IMG/VR virus record: IMGVR_UViG_3300031715_000012
Span: 1-42,482 of that record
DNA: 42,482 nt
DNA from: a virus
Direction: 5' to 3' (one strand)
The translations under genes and the position numbers were made by a program. Of this stretch, positions 22,601-29,674 are shown one piece after another. Every line of letters starts with the position of its first letter. The first letter of the stretch is position 1. The notes under the pieces were generated by a model that saw only the letters and a program-made list of their open reading frames with translations, was not told where the DNA came from and searched no databases.

Positions 22601-23243
22601 CAGCGCCTCCAATTTTTCTGATCTTCCGTTTCAGAACTCCGGTCAGTTGAATCACGCGCCGCAGCGGCTCTGGCAGGCGGTGTACGGTGGTGCGCGCGAC
22701 ATGGTCCTTGCCGGCAAGCAGCTCCAGATTCGAGAGAGCGCAGTTGAGGTGGTCACCGTCTTTCCACCAGAGCCGTGCCAGCGTCCAGTGCGGCAAGGGG
22801 CCGTTGGCCTGTTCCCAGATCAGCCGGTGAACGTATTCCCAGCCAGTGTTCGGGGCCGCGTGGGCTTTGCCGGTCTTCAGCATCAGGTAGCCGTCGACCA
22901 TACGAAAGCTCCACATGGGCATGGCGTTCCGCGAGACCTGGCCCTTCTTGAATTCGGTCTCCGCCATGCGTCCAGGCGCCCAACCGGGCATGCGCATGCC
23001 CTTGTTCGCCGGAACGTGGCCCTTCGGGAAGCGAAAGGCAATTCCAGGGTTAGGGCTGCGGCGCAGACGGCACGCCGCTGGGCTGTCGAGATAGGCTTGG
23101 GTTTTGACCAGGCCGAGCTTCTGCGCGTGGCCGTTCACGCCGCAGATCGAGCGCCCGAGAATCTTCGCGACCTCCGACGTCGGCATGTCGCTGTAGATCG
23201 ATCGCAGTCGATCATCCTCGGCGGCTGACCAGAATCGCCTCAT
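22569..23243 (-). CDS. HNH endonuclease with Myb/SANT-like N-terminus
   Basis: 224 residues, ATGA-coupled. Residues 1-50 (RRFWSAAEDDRLRSIYSDMP, SEVAKILGRSICGVNGHAQK) are a Myb/GcrA-like DNA-binding helix set. The middle has the FPKGHVPANKG linker, then the nuclease core: YVHRLIWEQANGPLPHWTLA, DGDHLNCALSNLELL and DHVARTTVHR. This is the classic free-standing phage HNH homing-type endonuclease. It may be a selfish gene or take part in phage DNA processing. Confidence 0.85.
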   Translation of the reverse strand: MRRFWSAAEDDRLRSIYSDMPTSEVAKILGRSICGVNGHAQKLGLVKTQAYLDSPAACRLRRSPNPGIAFRFPKGHVPANKGMRMPGWAPGRMAETEFKKGQVSRNAMPMWSFRMVDGYLMLKTGKAHAAPNTGWEYVHRLIWEQANGPLPHWTLARLWWKDGDHLNCALSNLELLAGKDHVARTTVHRLPEPLRRVIQLTGVLKRKIRKIGGAGAEEHARRSA

Positions 23244-23431
23244 GCGGACCTCGCAGGGCTCGTGCGGCGCTGGATGAAGCGTGCAACGTCTTCCTGGCGA
23301 AACCGCACCGAGCGGTAGCCGAGGCGGATAAATGGAATCCTGTGCAGGCGGCGCCATCGGTTCAGGCAGTCGCGGTTGACGCGCAGCAACTGCTGCACCT
23401 CGACCGACGTGAGCAGGCGTCCTGGCCTCAT
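23240..23431 (-). CDS. MerR/excisionase-type HTH protein
   Basis: 63 residues: LTSVEVQQLLRVNRDCLNRW then IPFIRLGYRSVRFRQEDVAR, the HTH_17 winged-helix pattern of phage excisionases and AlpA-like proteins. It is ATGA-coupled on both sides. With the integrase present, a directionality factor or small regulator is the likely role. Confidence 0.7.
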   Translation of the reverse strand: MRPGRLLTSVEVQQLLRVNRDCLNRWRRLHRIPFIRLGYRSVRFRQEDVARFIQRRTSPARSA

Positions 23432-23640
23432 GCGGGGCCTCGCTGGCGGCCTTCGCTCAGGAATGGCCGCAGGGTTTCAGCGCGGTCGCCTCGCCGCAGC
23501 TTTTGCATGGCGCTGCAGTAGAGCTGCCAGACGCGCGCCTTCGAGATGCCGAGTGCGTGCGCGATTTCCTCGAAGCTCATCTCACGATCGGGAGCGTCGA
23601 GACGAACCTTCACCGATGACGATTGCGCGGTCTGCTCCAT
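23428..23640 (-). CDS. Sigma-70 region 4-like DNA-binding protein
   Basis: 70 residues. MSFEEIAHALGISKARVWQL then YCSAMQKLRRG closely follows sigma-70 region 4 (helix-turn-helix reading the -35 box), but no region 2 is present. Comparable small proteins in phages modulate sigma or act at phage promoters. It is a good candidate to act on the conserved promoters of this phage. It starts 7 nt after the DUF6745-like gene. Confidence 0.65.
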   Translation of the reverse strand: MEQTAQSSSVKVRLDAPDREMSFEEIAHALGISKARVWQLYCSAMQKLRRGDRAETLRPFLSEGRQRGPA

Positions 23641-23646
23641 GGCTTG

Positions 23647-25053
23647 TTAGGTCTGGGCCACCAGGCGCTCCAGATATTCCTTTCCGGTGAGGCCAAAGGT
23701 CGACGCCACCGCGTTCAGTGGGGAAAGCTTCTGCGGGTCACCCATGCCGTCTTTCAGCAGTGGCCGCAGATCGGGATTCACGCGCAGGAAGTAAGGCTTG
23801 CGAGTGCCGTCCAGTTCAGGCGTGGAGTTGATCACCTTGACCATCACCAGGGGCTCGTCGCCGGGGATCTCGGCGCAATACAGCTCGCCGAATTCATCCT
23901 CGGCCAGCTTCTTCGCTCCGCTGTCGATCAGGTAGCGCGTGAGGCCATAACGCTCGATCATCACGCGCCGCACTTCGGCATTCTCTTCGTCGCCGATGTG
24001 CTTCAGCGTGATCCAGTCCGGGCGTGTGACAACAAATGCCGGCACCATGACGCCGTGCCAGTAATAGAGCCCCTCGACGTCCGATTGAAGCGCGGGGCCG
24101 CTGTCATTGTGAAAGCGCTGCCCGGCCCCGGTTTTCTCGCGCGCGAGCTCAGGCTTTGCCACCCAATAGAGCGTGTCCTCGGTCCAGTGCAGCATCCAGG
24201 CGCCAGCGAGGAAGGCATCGAAGACAGGTTTAGACCAGCGCTCGACCGCTTCAGATTTGAGTTCACGCGCGCCGAGGTAGGTCGTTGCGATCCACGAGAG
24301 ATCGAATCGCCACCACCAGCCGTAGCTCTGCACACACCAACAAGCAAAGCGGTGAATCGCTGATCCCACGCTCGCCAGATCCAGCGCATCCCGCGCATCC
24401 AGCGCATCCCGCGCATCCCGCGCAGCCCGCGCATCCCGCGCAGCCCGCGCATCCCGCGCATCCCGCGCAGCCAGCGCAGCCCGCGCAGCCAGCGCATCCC
24501 GCGCATCCCGCGCATCCCGCGCATCCCGCGCAGCCAGCGCATCCCGCGCAGCCAGCGCATCCCGCGCAGCCAGCGCAGCCAGCGCATCCCGCGCAGCCCG
24601 CGCAGCCAGCGCAGCCCGCGCAGCCCGCGCAGCCAGCGCATCCCGCGCAGCCCGCGCATCCAGCGCATCCCGCGCAGCCCGCGCATCCAGCGCATCCCGC
24701 GCAGCCAGCGCATCCCGCGCATCCCGCGCAGCCCGCGCAGCCCGCGCATCCCGCGCAGCCCGCGCATCCAGCGCAGCCCGCGCATCCCGCGCAGCCAGCG
24801 CATCCCGCGCATCCCGCGCAGCCCGCGCAGCCCGCGGTTCGACGCGACTGATCACGTCGAGGGTGTATTTCAGCAGGGCCGGCTCATCTCGAAGATCCCA
24901 GCCCGCGTTGAGGCGCCGAATCGTGCGCGTGACCTTCAGTGCCCCGAGATACTTCTGTAAGGCCTGCTCCACCGCGGGCGCGTCGAGCACGCCCGGATAG
25001 TTGCAGGCCTCGCTGAAGCGGCCGAGTAGCTGTTGCGCGCTAGTCGGCGACAT
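23647..25053 (-). CDS. DUF6745-like protein with an A-(R/L)-(D/A) repeat helix
   Basis: 468 residues from ATG 25053, overlapping the previous stop by 14 bp. Residues 1-74 are a normal globular start ([20 protein letters not shown]). Residues ~76-225 are 50 tandem triplets of the form Ala-(Arg/Leu)-(Asp/Ala), encoded by a 9-bp DNA repeat. The C-terminal ~240 residues ([51 protein letters not shown] and an [14 protein letters not shown] end) match my memory of the DUF6745 family, whose function is unknown. Family members often have Ala-rich helices before this domain, but here the repeat is unusually regular. The repeat is open in all frames, which creates large shadow frames. Confidence 0.75.
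   Translation of the reverse strand: MSPTSAQQLLGRFSEACNYPGVLDAPAVEQALQKYLGALKVTRTIRRLNAGWDLRDEPALLKYTLDVISRVEPRAARAARDARDALAARDARAALDARAARDARAARAARDARDALAARDALDARAARDALDARAARDALAARAARAALAARAARDALAALAARDALAARDALAARDARDARDARDALAARAALAARDARDARAARDARAARDARDALDARDALDLASVGSAIHRFACWCVQSYGWWWRFDLSWIATTYLGARELKSEAVERWSKPVFDAFLAGAWMLHWTEDTLYWVAKPELAREKTGAGQRFHNDSGPALQSDVEGLYYWHGVMVPAFVVTRPDWITLKHIGDEENAEVRRVMIERYGLTRYLIDSGAKKLAEDEFGELYCAEIPGDEPLVMVKVINSTPELDGTRKPYFLRVNPDLRPLLKDGMGDPQKLSPLNAVASTFGLTGKEYLERLVAQT
24379..24828. repeat. 9-bp minisatellite, 50 units
   Basis: Plus-strand unit CGC-A(T/G)C-C(C/A)G, in four variants. In coding sense each unit is GCG-C(G/T)G-G(A/C)T, giving Ala, Arg or Leu, then Asp or Ala. 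Only two bases vary, each with two states. One further degenerate unit lies at 24829-24837. It is an in-frame coding repeat; length change would keep the frame. Confidence 0.95.
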
Positions 25054-25654
25054 TGCGGATCTCGGCCGGCGAATATTCCTTCTGGATCTCGACTTCGTAG
25101 TTGCCCGCGGGCAGGTCGATCGGCGCGTGCTCCTCGTGCACGACACGCACTCCTTCCTCACCCACGCGCAGATACAACCCTTCGCCCACTTCGAGCACTT
25201 CGGCTCGCGTGAGGTCCTCGATCTTGTGTGCGTGGCCGGTGACCTCGCCGTAAGCGAGAATCCCGGTTGCTCGTGGTGCGGCCTTTTGCGTCGGCAGGCT
25301 GCTGATGCGCCGAATGAGAACATCGCCCTGGCGGTAGATGTGTTGCTTCATGGCGTTAATCCTTTCGACCAACGGTTGGAACGAAAAATCAAATTGAGCG
25401 GAGGGAGCTTTCAGTGGAGGAGGAGAACTCGGCGCGGCGATGGCAGGTGCCGGCAGCCGTTGTTTACGTGGTCCGCCGACGAGCGCGAGGGACTCCTCCA
25501 ACCTTGTGGCGAAGCAGGTCGAGCACAGCGCCTTGCGCAGGCCCGAGGCCAGCGTCAGCGTTCCGGCCGTCGATCGGCCGCAGGCAAAACATTCGCGCTC
25601 GCGGCCCTTGCTCGAAATGCTCCACTCAAAGTGGTGCCTCCGGCTACTCGCCAC
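25040..25654 (-). CDS. Zinc-ribbon N-terminus joined to a conserved small phage protein
   Basis: 204 codons in one open frame. Residues 20-50 carry C-x2-C ... C-x2-C (CFACG ... CSTCF), a zinc-ribbon pattern. Residues from 102 on ([68 protein letters not shown]) match a widespread small phage protein normally encoded alone at about 100 residues. An internal ATG at 25351 with AAGGA 9 nt upstream could produce it separately, so the locus may make both a long and a short form. Confidence 0.7.
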   Translation of the reverse strand: MASSRRHHFEWSISSKGRERECFACGRSTAGTLTLASGLRKALCSTCFATRLEESLALVGGPRKQRLPAPAIAAPSSPPPLKAPSAQFDFSFQPLVERINAMKQHIYRQGDVLIRRISSLPTQKAAPRATGILAYGEVTGHAHKIEDLTRAEVLEVGEGLYLRVGEEGVRVVHEEHAPIDLPAGNYEVEIQKEYSPAEIRNVAD

Positions 25655-26003
25655 AGATCACCTCGCGGTAGAACCAGCGCAGGGTCGCGCGCAGACGGGG
25701 CCAGCGCTCCGGCACCTCCGACAGGATCTCGATCGCCTGGCGAAATTGCTCTTCACGGCGCCGCACGGCCGCGAGCTGCAGAACCTCAGAGAGCTCGCCG
25801 AGTTTCAGCTCCGCCACGGTCTTCGAGGTGCCACGCGCGCGGTTCCACGCGCAGAGCGCAGCCAGCAGGTGGTGATCGTGGTTCTGGTAGTTCGACGGGA
25901 AGGTGTGCGCGGGAATGGCGCCCGCGGTTAAGACTGGGGCCACCGCGGGCGTGAGCAAACGATCGGACGCAGACGACGTTGGTGCGGACGTTGGTACGGA
26001 CAT
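25644..26003 (-). CDS. Unknown early protein with start codon in a hairpin
   Basis: 119 residues: Ser/Thr/Pro-rich first third (MSVPTSAPTSSASDRLL), then a helical domain (NHDHHLLAALCAWNRARG, KLGELSEVLQLAAVRRREEQ, WPRLRATLRWFYREVICGE). It is the first gene of the 26-18 kb block, directly after attP. Its Shine-Dalgarno (AAGGGA) and ATG are inside a perfect inverted repeat. No function is recognised. Confidence 0.6.
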   Translation of the reverse strand: MSVPTSAPTSSASDRLLTPAVAPVLTAGAIPAHTFPSNYQNHDHHLLAALCAWNRARGTSKTVAELKLGELSEVLQLAAVRRREEQFRQAIEILSEVPERWPRLRATLRWFYREVICGE

Positions 26004-26025
26004 CGGCTTTCCCTTCGATGTCCGT
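25996..26025 (-). promoter_or_regulatory. Hairpin enclosing the ribosome binding site and start codon
   Basis: Arms ACGGACATCG and CGATGTCCGT (10 bp, perfect) flank a 10-nt loop AAGGGAAAGC on the minus strand. The loop holds the Shine-Dalgarno and the ATG at 26003 is in the 3' arm. It could block translation or be a dimeric operator. Confidence 0.7.
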
Positions 26026-26059
26026 CTCTGATTCCGTCTTTTGCTGTAACCGGGCCGCT

Positions 26060-26092
26060 TTAGAGCTGCAGCTTATGAGTCCACGGCTCTAA
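26060..26092 (-). other. attP: Predicted attP core
   Basis: On the minus strand TTAGAGCCGTGGA, then CTCATAA, then GCTGCAGCTCTAA: two imperfectly inverted 13-bp sites (7 bp perfect at the outer ends) flanking exactly the 7-nt anticodon loop of a tRNA-like sequence. It lies about 200 bp from the integrase stop. This is the geometry of core-type integrase sites with a 7-bp overlap region (known for tyrosine integrases). Confidence 0.7.
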
Positions 26093-26110
26093 CCGCTGAG
26101 CTACGGGCCC
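26073..26110 (-). tRNA. 5' half of a tRNA with CAU anticodon (Met/Ile2 type), partial
   Basis: Minus strand GGGCCCG (acceptor 5' strand), TA, D arm GCTC-AGCGGTTA-GAGC, then CGTGGA and anticodon loop CTCATAA. Beyond the loop the sequence cannot pair with the anticodon stem, and no T arm or 3' acceptor strand follows. So it is not a working tRNA but a copy of the 5' half, ending exactly at the anticodon loop. It is interpreted as the host-identity half of attP. Confidence 0.75.
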
Positions 26111-26180
26111 AAGGTCGACCAGGCTACTGCTGAAAAGACTGGGATCAGGGACGAAGCAAAATGTTTCGACTACGCCGTGG

Positions 26181-26209
26181 ACAATACACGAAGCCGTGGG
26201 GCCACGCAA
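26181..26209 (-). promoter_or_regulatory. Candidate promoter facing the tRNA 5' half
   Basis: Minus strand TTGCGT, 17-bp spacer holding GGCCCCACG, then TATTGT, about 70 bp upstream of the tRNA half. After integration it could drive the host tRNA whose own promoter was separated. The spacer contains a perfect copy of the operator-like near-palindrome (26195-26206). Confidence 0.45.
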
Positions 26210-26289
26210 GAGGAAAATGCAAGATCGCGGCCCCGCGCGGGGTTCGGGTTCCCAAAGTGGTAACTGCGTTGCTGCACTTTAACGCGGTT

Positions 26290-27390
26290 TCATTTTTTCA
26301 CCAGCATCAGCTGCGCTCTCTCGGCCGGCGCCGCGCCCTTCTTTGCGAGGCCGTCGACGGCCTCGCGCTTCGTGCGCATGCGGATGTGCGAGTAGCGCTC
26401 GAGCATCGCCCGCGACACATGGCCAGCCAGCTCGATCACCGTGCGCTCGCTGACGTCTTCATCCTCGAGCAGCCGAGTGATGGCATGGTGCCGTAGATCA
26501 TACATCCGGAGCTGGGGAAGTCCAGCGGCCGCGCGCAGCTTTTTCCAGGCAGTGCGCCAGCTGGTGATCGGCCGCGTCACGTCAAAGCCCTGGCGGCCGT
26601 TCGCCGCGCGGTGGGGCAGCAGGTAGTGAGCTGTGTCGACGGCGCCGATCTCTCGCGCGCGCTGTGCGAGAGTTCGCACCGCCCACGCGGCCGTCTCGTT
26701 GAGCGGGATGGTGCGGCGCCGGTATTCGTTCTTCACGCCTTCCGATATCCGGATCGCCGGCGGCATGTCGGGTTGCCCTGCACCGATATCGAGGTCGCCG
26801 AGCTTCAGGTGGCGGATCTCGTTCGGGCCCGCGGTAGTGTTCGCGGTGATCAGGCTACAGCAGTAGGCCACAAGCCAGCGCGGGTTCGAGCCGGCCATGC
26901 GAAACAGCCGAGTCTCATCTTCCGCGGCGATCGCGCAGCCCACCTGCGGCCGCGGCAGCCGCAGCGGCTTGTAGTGCTCGGCCATCGGCTGCCACAGGCC
27001 TGCGCGCCCGAGGATCTGCGAGAGCGTGTTCAGCTCGTGGTTCACGCGCGACGGGCCGACGCCGCCGGAGCGCATTTTCTGGTACCACTCGAGATGCCCG
27101 ATGTGGATCTGGCCGAGCTGCAGCTTTCCGAAGAACGGAGTCAGCGCCTTGATGCAGTTGCGATAGTCGCGCACGGTGCCGGCGGAGATGTGCTGCGCGT
27201 GAGACTCGAGCCACGCCGCAGCTGCGGACGGAAAAGCCATGGCGCCGAGAGCGTCTGGGAAGAGCATGCGCCTGCGAGCCTCGTCGCACGCCGGGCAGTC
27301 GATGTGTCCGGTCGTGTGCTCTAGTTCCCTGGGTTCGGCCCGAGCGCCTCTCACCGCCTCGCAGTTGTTAGACGCCATCAGTGGCCTCAT
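26290..27390 (-). CDS. int: Integrase, tyrosine recombinase
   Basis: 366 residues. N-terminal C-x2-C (DCPACDEARRR, near residue 33), a SAM-like core-binding domain (FPSAAAAWLESHAQHISAGT to about 145) and a catalytic domain with ArgI in AGPNEIRHLKL, the Arg of MYDLRHHAITRL, the AGHVSRA box and the nucleophile in MLERYSHI. In the box usually written HxLR the His is Tyr here. The gene reads towards the predicted attP, which follows after about 180 bp. It catalyses site-specific integration and, with a directionality factor, excision. Confidence 0.9.
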   Translation of the reverse strand: MRPLMASNNCEAVRGARAEPRELEHTTGHIDCPACDEARRRMLFPDALGAMAFPSAAAAWLESHAQHISAGTVRDYRNCIKALTPFFGKLQLGQIHIGHLEWYQKMRSGGVGPSRVNHELNTLSQILGRAGLWQPMAEHYKPLRLPRPQVGCAIAAEDETRLFRMAGSNPRWLVAYCCSLITANTTAGPNEIRHLKLGDLDIGAGQPDMPPAIRISEGVKNEYRRRTIPLNETAAWAVRTLAQRAREIGAVDTAHYLLPHRAANGRQGFDVTRPITSWRTAWKKLRAAAGLPQLRMYDLRHHAITRLLEDEDVSERTVIELAGHVSRAMLERYSHIRMRTKREAVDGLAKKGAAPAERAQLMLVKK

Positions 27391-27398
27391 GTGTTGGC

Positions 27399-27450
27399 TT
27401 TGTTCGGATTTCGTAAAGACCTAGGGGAGGGTTTTGTTCGGATTTCGTAA
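27399..27450. repeat. Two 18-bp direct repeats upstream of the integrase
   Basis: TTTGTTCGGATTTCGTAA occurs at 27399-27416 and 27433-27450, a 34-bp period (about three helical turns), directly before the integrase ATG. They are candidate operator or integrase/excisionase arm sites. The inner part (TTACGAAAT on the other strand) resembles the -35 area of the conserved promoters. Confidence 0.9.
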
Positions 27451-27466
27451 CAAAGCCCGATTGTCG

Positions 27467-27547
27467 CGCGGCCCCACGGCCCCGCGTGAAGTGGAAGAAA
27501 GTGCGGGGAAATATGGCCCCACCCCTTTACGATTTCGCGGGGCCACG
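27467..27547. promoter_or_regulatory. Cluster of operator-like near-palindromes
   Basis: Between the divergent integrase and the plus-strand gene at 27579 are copies of CGYGGGGCCRCG: 27467-27478 (minus, exact), 27475-27486 (minus, one change) and 27536-27547 (plus, exact), with a further GGCCCC at 27515. Other copies lie in gaps at 26195, 26226, 29685, 32215 and 38447. A common regulator is inferred. Confidence 0.55.
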
Positions 27548-27555
27548 GCTAGAGT
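27526..27555 (+). promoter_or_regulatory. Conserved phage promoter (TTTACG-N18-TAGAGT)
   Basis: Same layout as the promoters at 29675, 30745 and 32204. The spacer holds an exact operator-like site. Here a 23-nt leader with GGAGG separates the -10 box from the ATG at 27579, so unlike its relatives it gives a leadered mRNA. Confidence 0.65.
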
Positions 27556-27578
27556 GACGAATCGGAGGTTTCCAGAGA

Positions 27579-27818
27579 ATGATTGTGAAGGCGATCAACG
27601 ACGCGGTCGTGTTCTACCAGATTCCCATCGCCGAGGAGGGCACAGCGAACGCGGCCATCCTAGTCCACCGAGACAATGGCGATTCATTGGTGCTTTCGCA
27701 GGAGGGCCGGGAAATCGTTCTCGATCTGCATCGGGGGAATGTGAAGGAGTTCATTAAGGCGCTTGACGGCGTGGTCGCTTTGTCCGAGGCTCGCGCTCGC
27801 GAGCGCGGGAAGAAGTGA
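27579..27818 (+). CDS. Unknown small plus-strand protein
   Basis: 79 residues, MIVKAINDAVVFYQIPIAEE then HRDNGDSLVLSQEGREIVLD, a compact beta/alpha pattern. GGAGG is 10 nt upstream and a conserved promoter precedes it. It is divergent from the integrase, the place often held by lysogeny-control genes, but no HTH motif is visible. Confidence 0.65.
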   Translation: MIVKAINDAVVFYQIPIAEEGTANAAILVHRDNGDSLVLSQEGREIVLDLHRGNVKEFIKALDGVVALSEARARERGKK

Positions 27819-27837
27819 CGCGAGGAAGCTACTGCAC

Positions 27838-28146
27838 GTGAAGATTCCGGGGCACGAGGGCGTTGCGATCATCTGCGGCGGACGCTCGCGTCCGCGCTAT
27901 TGCGTCCAGTGCGGCCGCCCGGCCGAACTGCTCTGCGATTGGAAGGTCGAAGGCCGGAAGGACGGAACCTGCAGCCGGCCGGTTTGCAAAGTTCATGCGA
28001 TCGAGGTCGGACCAGGCAAGCATCTCTGCCCGGAACACCAGCGTGCGTACGAAGCCTGGAAGCGGCGGCGCTGGGCAGCGGGGCTGCCGCCAGATCCCCC
28101 GGGTGCTCAGCAGATGGGATTGTTTCCGGGGCCCGTGTCGGGATGA
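27838..28146 (+). CDS. Small zinc-binding phage protein
   Basis: 102 residues from GTG 27838 with GAGGAA 10 nt upstream, 19 bp after the preceding gene, so one operon. Ordered metal ligands: CVQCG, LLCDW, TCSRPVCKVH and LCPEHQ, a B-box/treble-clef type arrangement seen in many small phage proteins of unknown function. The Pro/Gly-rich C-terminus is probably flexible. Confidence 0.65.
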   Translation: MKIPGHEGVAIICGGRSRPRYCVQCGRPAELLCDWKVEGRKDGTCSRPVCKVHAIEVGPGKHLCPEHQRAYEAWKRRRWAAGLPPDPPGAQQMGLFPGPVSG

Positions 28147-28243
28147 AGATTGCGGCGCCGCCACGGTAAAAACACTCCCGCCCTCTTAGTTTTCAGACAG
28201 ATAGGGTGAAAAGGACCACGAACGTGTGCTTTGCGCTCGGCGG

Positions 28244-29032
28244 TCAGTCGCCGGCTTGTGAGGCTGGAGGATTTTCTGGGACCGCGCTGCGCTGGGGCTT
28301 CCTGGCTGCGCGGGTTGGGGCAATTTCGGGGCTGGTGGCGAGAGGCTCAGGCTCCGAAAATAGGTTAGTCTGGCGGAGCTGCCGGAAGGCGTCGCGGCTG
28401 CTGATTGCCCTGGCCACACTGTGGGCGGTTTCATCGGCATCGGCCCGGGTGTAGTGGTCAGCCGTCTTCAGCGACTTCCAGCCCAGCCAGAGCTGCACTT
28501 CGTTCACCGGTAGCCCGGAGCGCATGAGGTGTTTCGCGATCGAGTGCTTCAGCTTGTGGGGGCTGCGTTTCTTCCTCTGGATCCCGGCCTCGGTGGCGTA
28601 GGCCCGAAAGAGCTGGTAGTAGCGGATCCGGGTGATGGGGAACAGCCGCTCGTCGTCATCGGGAGGCGAAAACTTAACATTCTGGATAGATTGTAAAGTT
28701 TTCGCCGCACGCCTTCGGCCCTCCGGTTTGGCGGCTCCCTTCACCCCGCGGGTGCCCATCTCGGCCAGCCAGGTCCGCACCGCGGTCACCTCGTCGAGCA
28801 GAGGGTTCTCGTGCCCCTGCAGCGGCTGCTCGGTCTCTTCGCTGCCCTTGCCGCGATAGACCCGCAGGAAGTTGCCGTCGAGATCTCGCCGGCGGATGTT
28901 CAGCGCCTCGCTCGCCCGAAGGCCGTGTCTGTAAGTAACCAGCAGCAGCACCCAGTCGCGCAGCCGGCGCGCGCGCGCGATCGCGAGCACACGCAGCAGC
29001 TCGTCTTCGGTGAGTGAGACAGGTGGCTTCAT
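28244..29032 (-). CDS. Second tyrosine recombinase (Xer-like), with Lys in place of a catalytic Arg
   Basis: 262 residues from ATG 29032 (a GTG at 29101 is possible). It has ArgI in YRHGLRASEALNIRRRDLD, a box reading PHKLKHSIAKHL where relatives have HxLRH, LWLGWKSLKTADHY with the Trp variant of the His/Trp position, and the nucleophile in DHYTRAD. Residue K of HKLK replaces the usual second Arg. The N-terminal arm domain is very short. It is separate from the integrase and could resolve multimers, work with it, or bind without full activity. The C-terminal 50 residues are Pro-rich and disordered. Confidence 0.8.
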   Translation of the reverse strand: MKPPVSLTEDELLRVLAIARARRLRDWVLLLVTYRHGLRASEALNIRRRDLDGNFLRVYRGKGSEETEQPLQGHENPLLDEVTAVRTWLAEMGTRGVKGAAKPEGRRRAAKTLQSIQNVKFSPPDDDERLFPITRIRYYQLFRAYATEAGIQRKKRSPHKLKHSIAKHLMRSGLPVNEVQLWLGWKSLKTADHYTRADADETAHSVARAISSRDAFRQLRQTNLFSEPEPLATSPEIAPTRAARKPQRSAVPENPPASQAGD

Positions 29033-29107
29033 AGGAGGCGGCCGCGGCGAATGGTTCCCGCCGCGGCCGTTGCAAACGCTGGGGGGCCCTGGCGTTCGCA
29101 CAATCGT

Positions 29108-29332
29108 TCAGGCAACAGCTTTTCGAGCCCGTTCCAGTTTGTCCTGCTCGGCGATCTCGTACTTCACCAGCTGCGCATCGACGATGCTCGCCGCCGTCAG
29201 CAGATATCGGCTCACGCTGGTCTTCGCCAGCTCGGCCTTCTCGCGGATCCGCTGCTTCGTCATCGCGTCCGGAAATCGCACGTGGATCTTCGGCGGCTCC
29301 GACCGCTGGCGTTTTTTAACAGGACGTTTCAC
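29108..29332 (-). CDS. Ribbon-helix-helix-like protein B
   Basis: 74 residues from GTG 29332 overlapping the stop of its paralogue (GTGA). PPKIHVRFPDAMTKQRIREK then AKTSVSRYLLTAASIVDAQL follows the MobC/NikA type of RHH domain: one beta strand (IHVRF) and two helices. A basic N-terminus (KRPVKKRQR) would support DNA binding. It probably dimerises, perhaps with protein A. Confidence 0.6.
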   Translation of the reverse strand: MKRPVKKRQRSEPPKIHVRFPDAMTKQRIREKAELAKTSVSRYLLTAASIVDAQLVKYEIAEQDKLERARKAVA

Positions 29333-29667
29333 GCGGTGACTTTGCTGGCCGAGCGATCGAGTGCCGCCGTGGTTATGTAGAGGTTCACGCTCATGCCCGC
29401 GGCTGCAGCCTTCGCCGCGACAGTGTTGTAATCCTCGTGCGTCGAGAACCGCACGTTGATTTTCTTTTCCGCGCCCGTGGGACGTGGGGCCATCTTGAGC
29501 AGTTTGCCGTCGCCGGCGGTCGGCGCTGCGATGTGAGTTTTCACTTTGCGCTGCGCCTTCGGTTTGCGCTGGCCCTTCGCCTTCATCTTCGACTTCGGCT
29601 GGGGCCGCGGCTTGCGCGCGGCCTTCATCCTGATTCGGTTGCGCGTCTTGCGGGTTTTTGTTTTCAT
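29329..29667 (-). CDS. Ribbon-helix-helix-like protein A with long basic arm, leaderless
   Basis: 112 residues from ATG 29667. The first ~55 residues are Lys/Arg/Pro-rich (MKTKTRKTRNRIRMKAARKP), like a histone tail; residues 70-105 (KKINVRFSTHEDYNTVAAKA, GMSVNLYITTAAL) form an RHH-like domain related to protein B. A promoter places its -10 box 7 nt before the ATG, so the mRNA is probably leaderless. An in-frame ATG at 29679 lies in the -10 box and is unlikely. It is a candidate regulator or nucleoid-like protein. Confidence 0.65.
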   Translation of the reverse strand: MKTKTRKTRNRIRMKAARKPRPQPKSKMKAKGQRKPKAQRKVKTHIAAPTAGDGKLLKMAPRPTGAEKKINVRFSTHEDYNTVAAKAAAAGMSVNLYITTAALDRSASKVTA

Positions 29668-29674
29668 GGGCGCG

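Noticed and set aside
24379-24828. CRISPR-like regular repeats
   Set aside because: The 9-bp units are contiguous without spacers and code for protein in frame.
24285-24851. Plus-strand ORF rich in HPAQPA repeats and a minus-strand [11 protein letters not shown] frame
   Set aside because: Both are alternate readings of the 9-bp coding repeat, which lacks stops in every frame; only the minus frame continues into conserved sequence.
26040-26110. Complete functional tRNA
   Set aside because: The anticodon stem 3' strand, T arm and acceptor 3' strand are missing.
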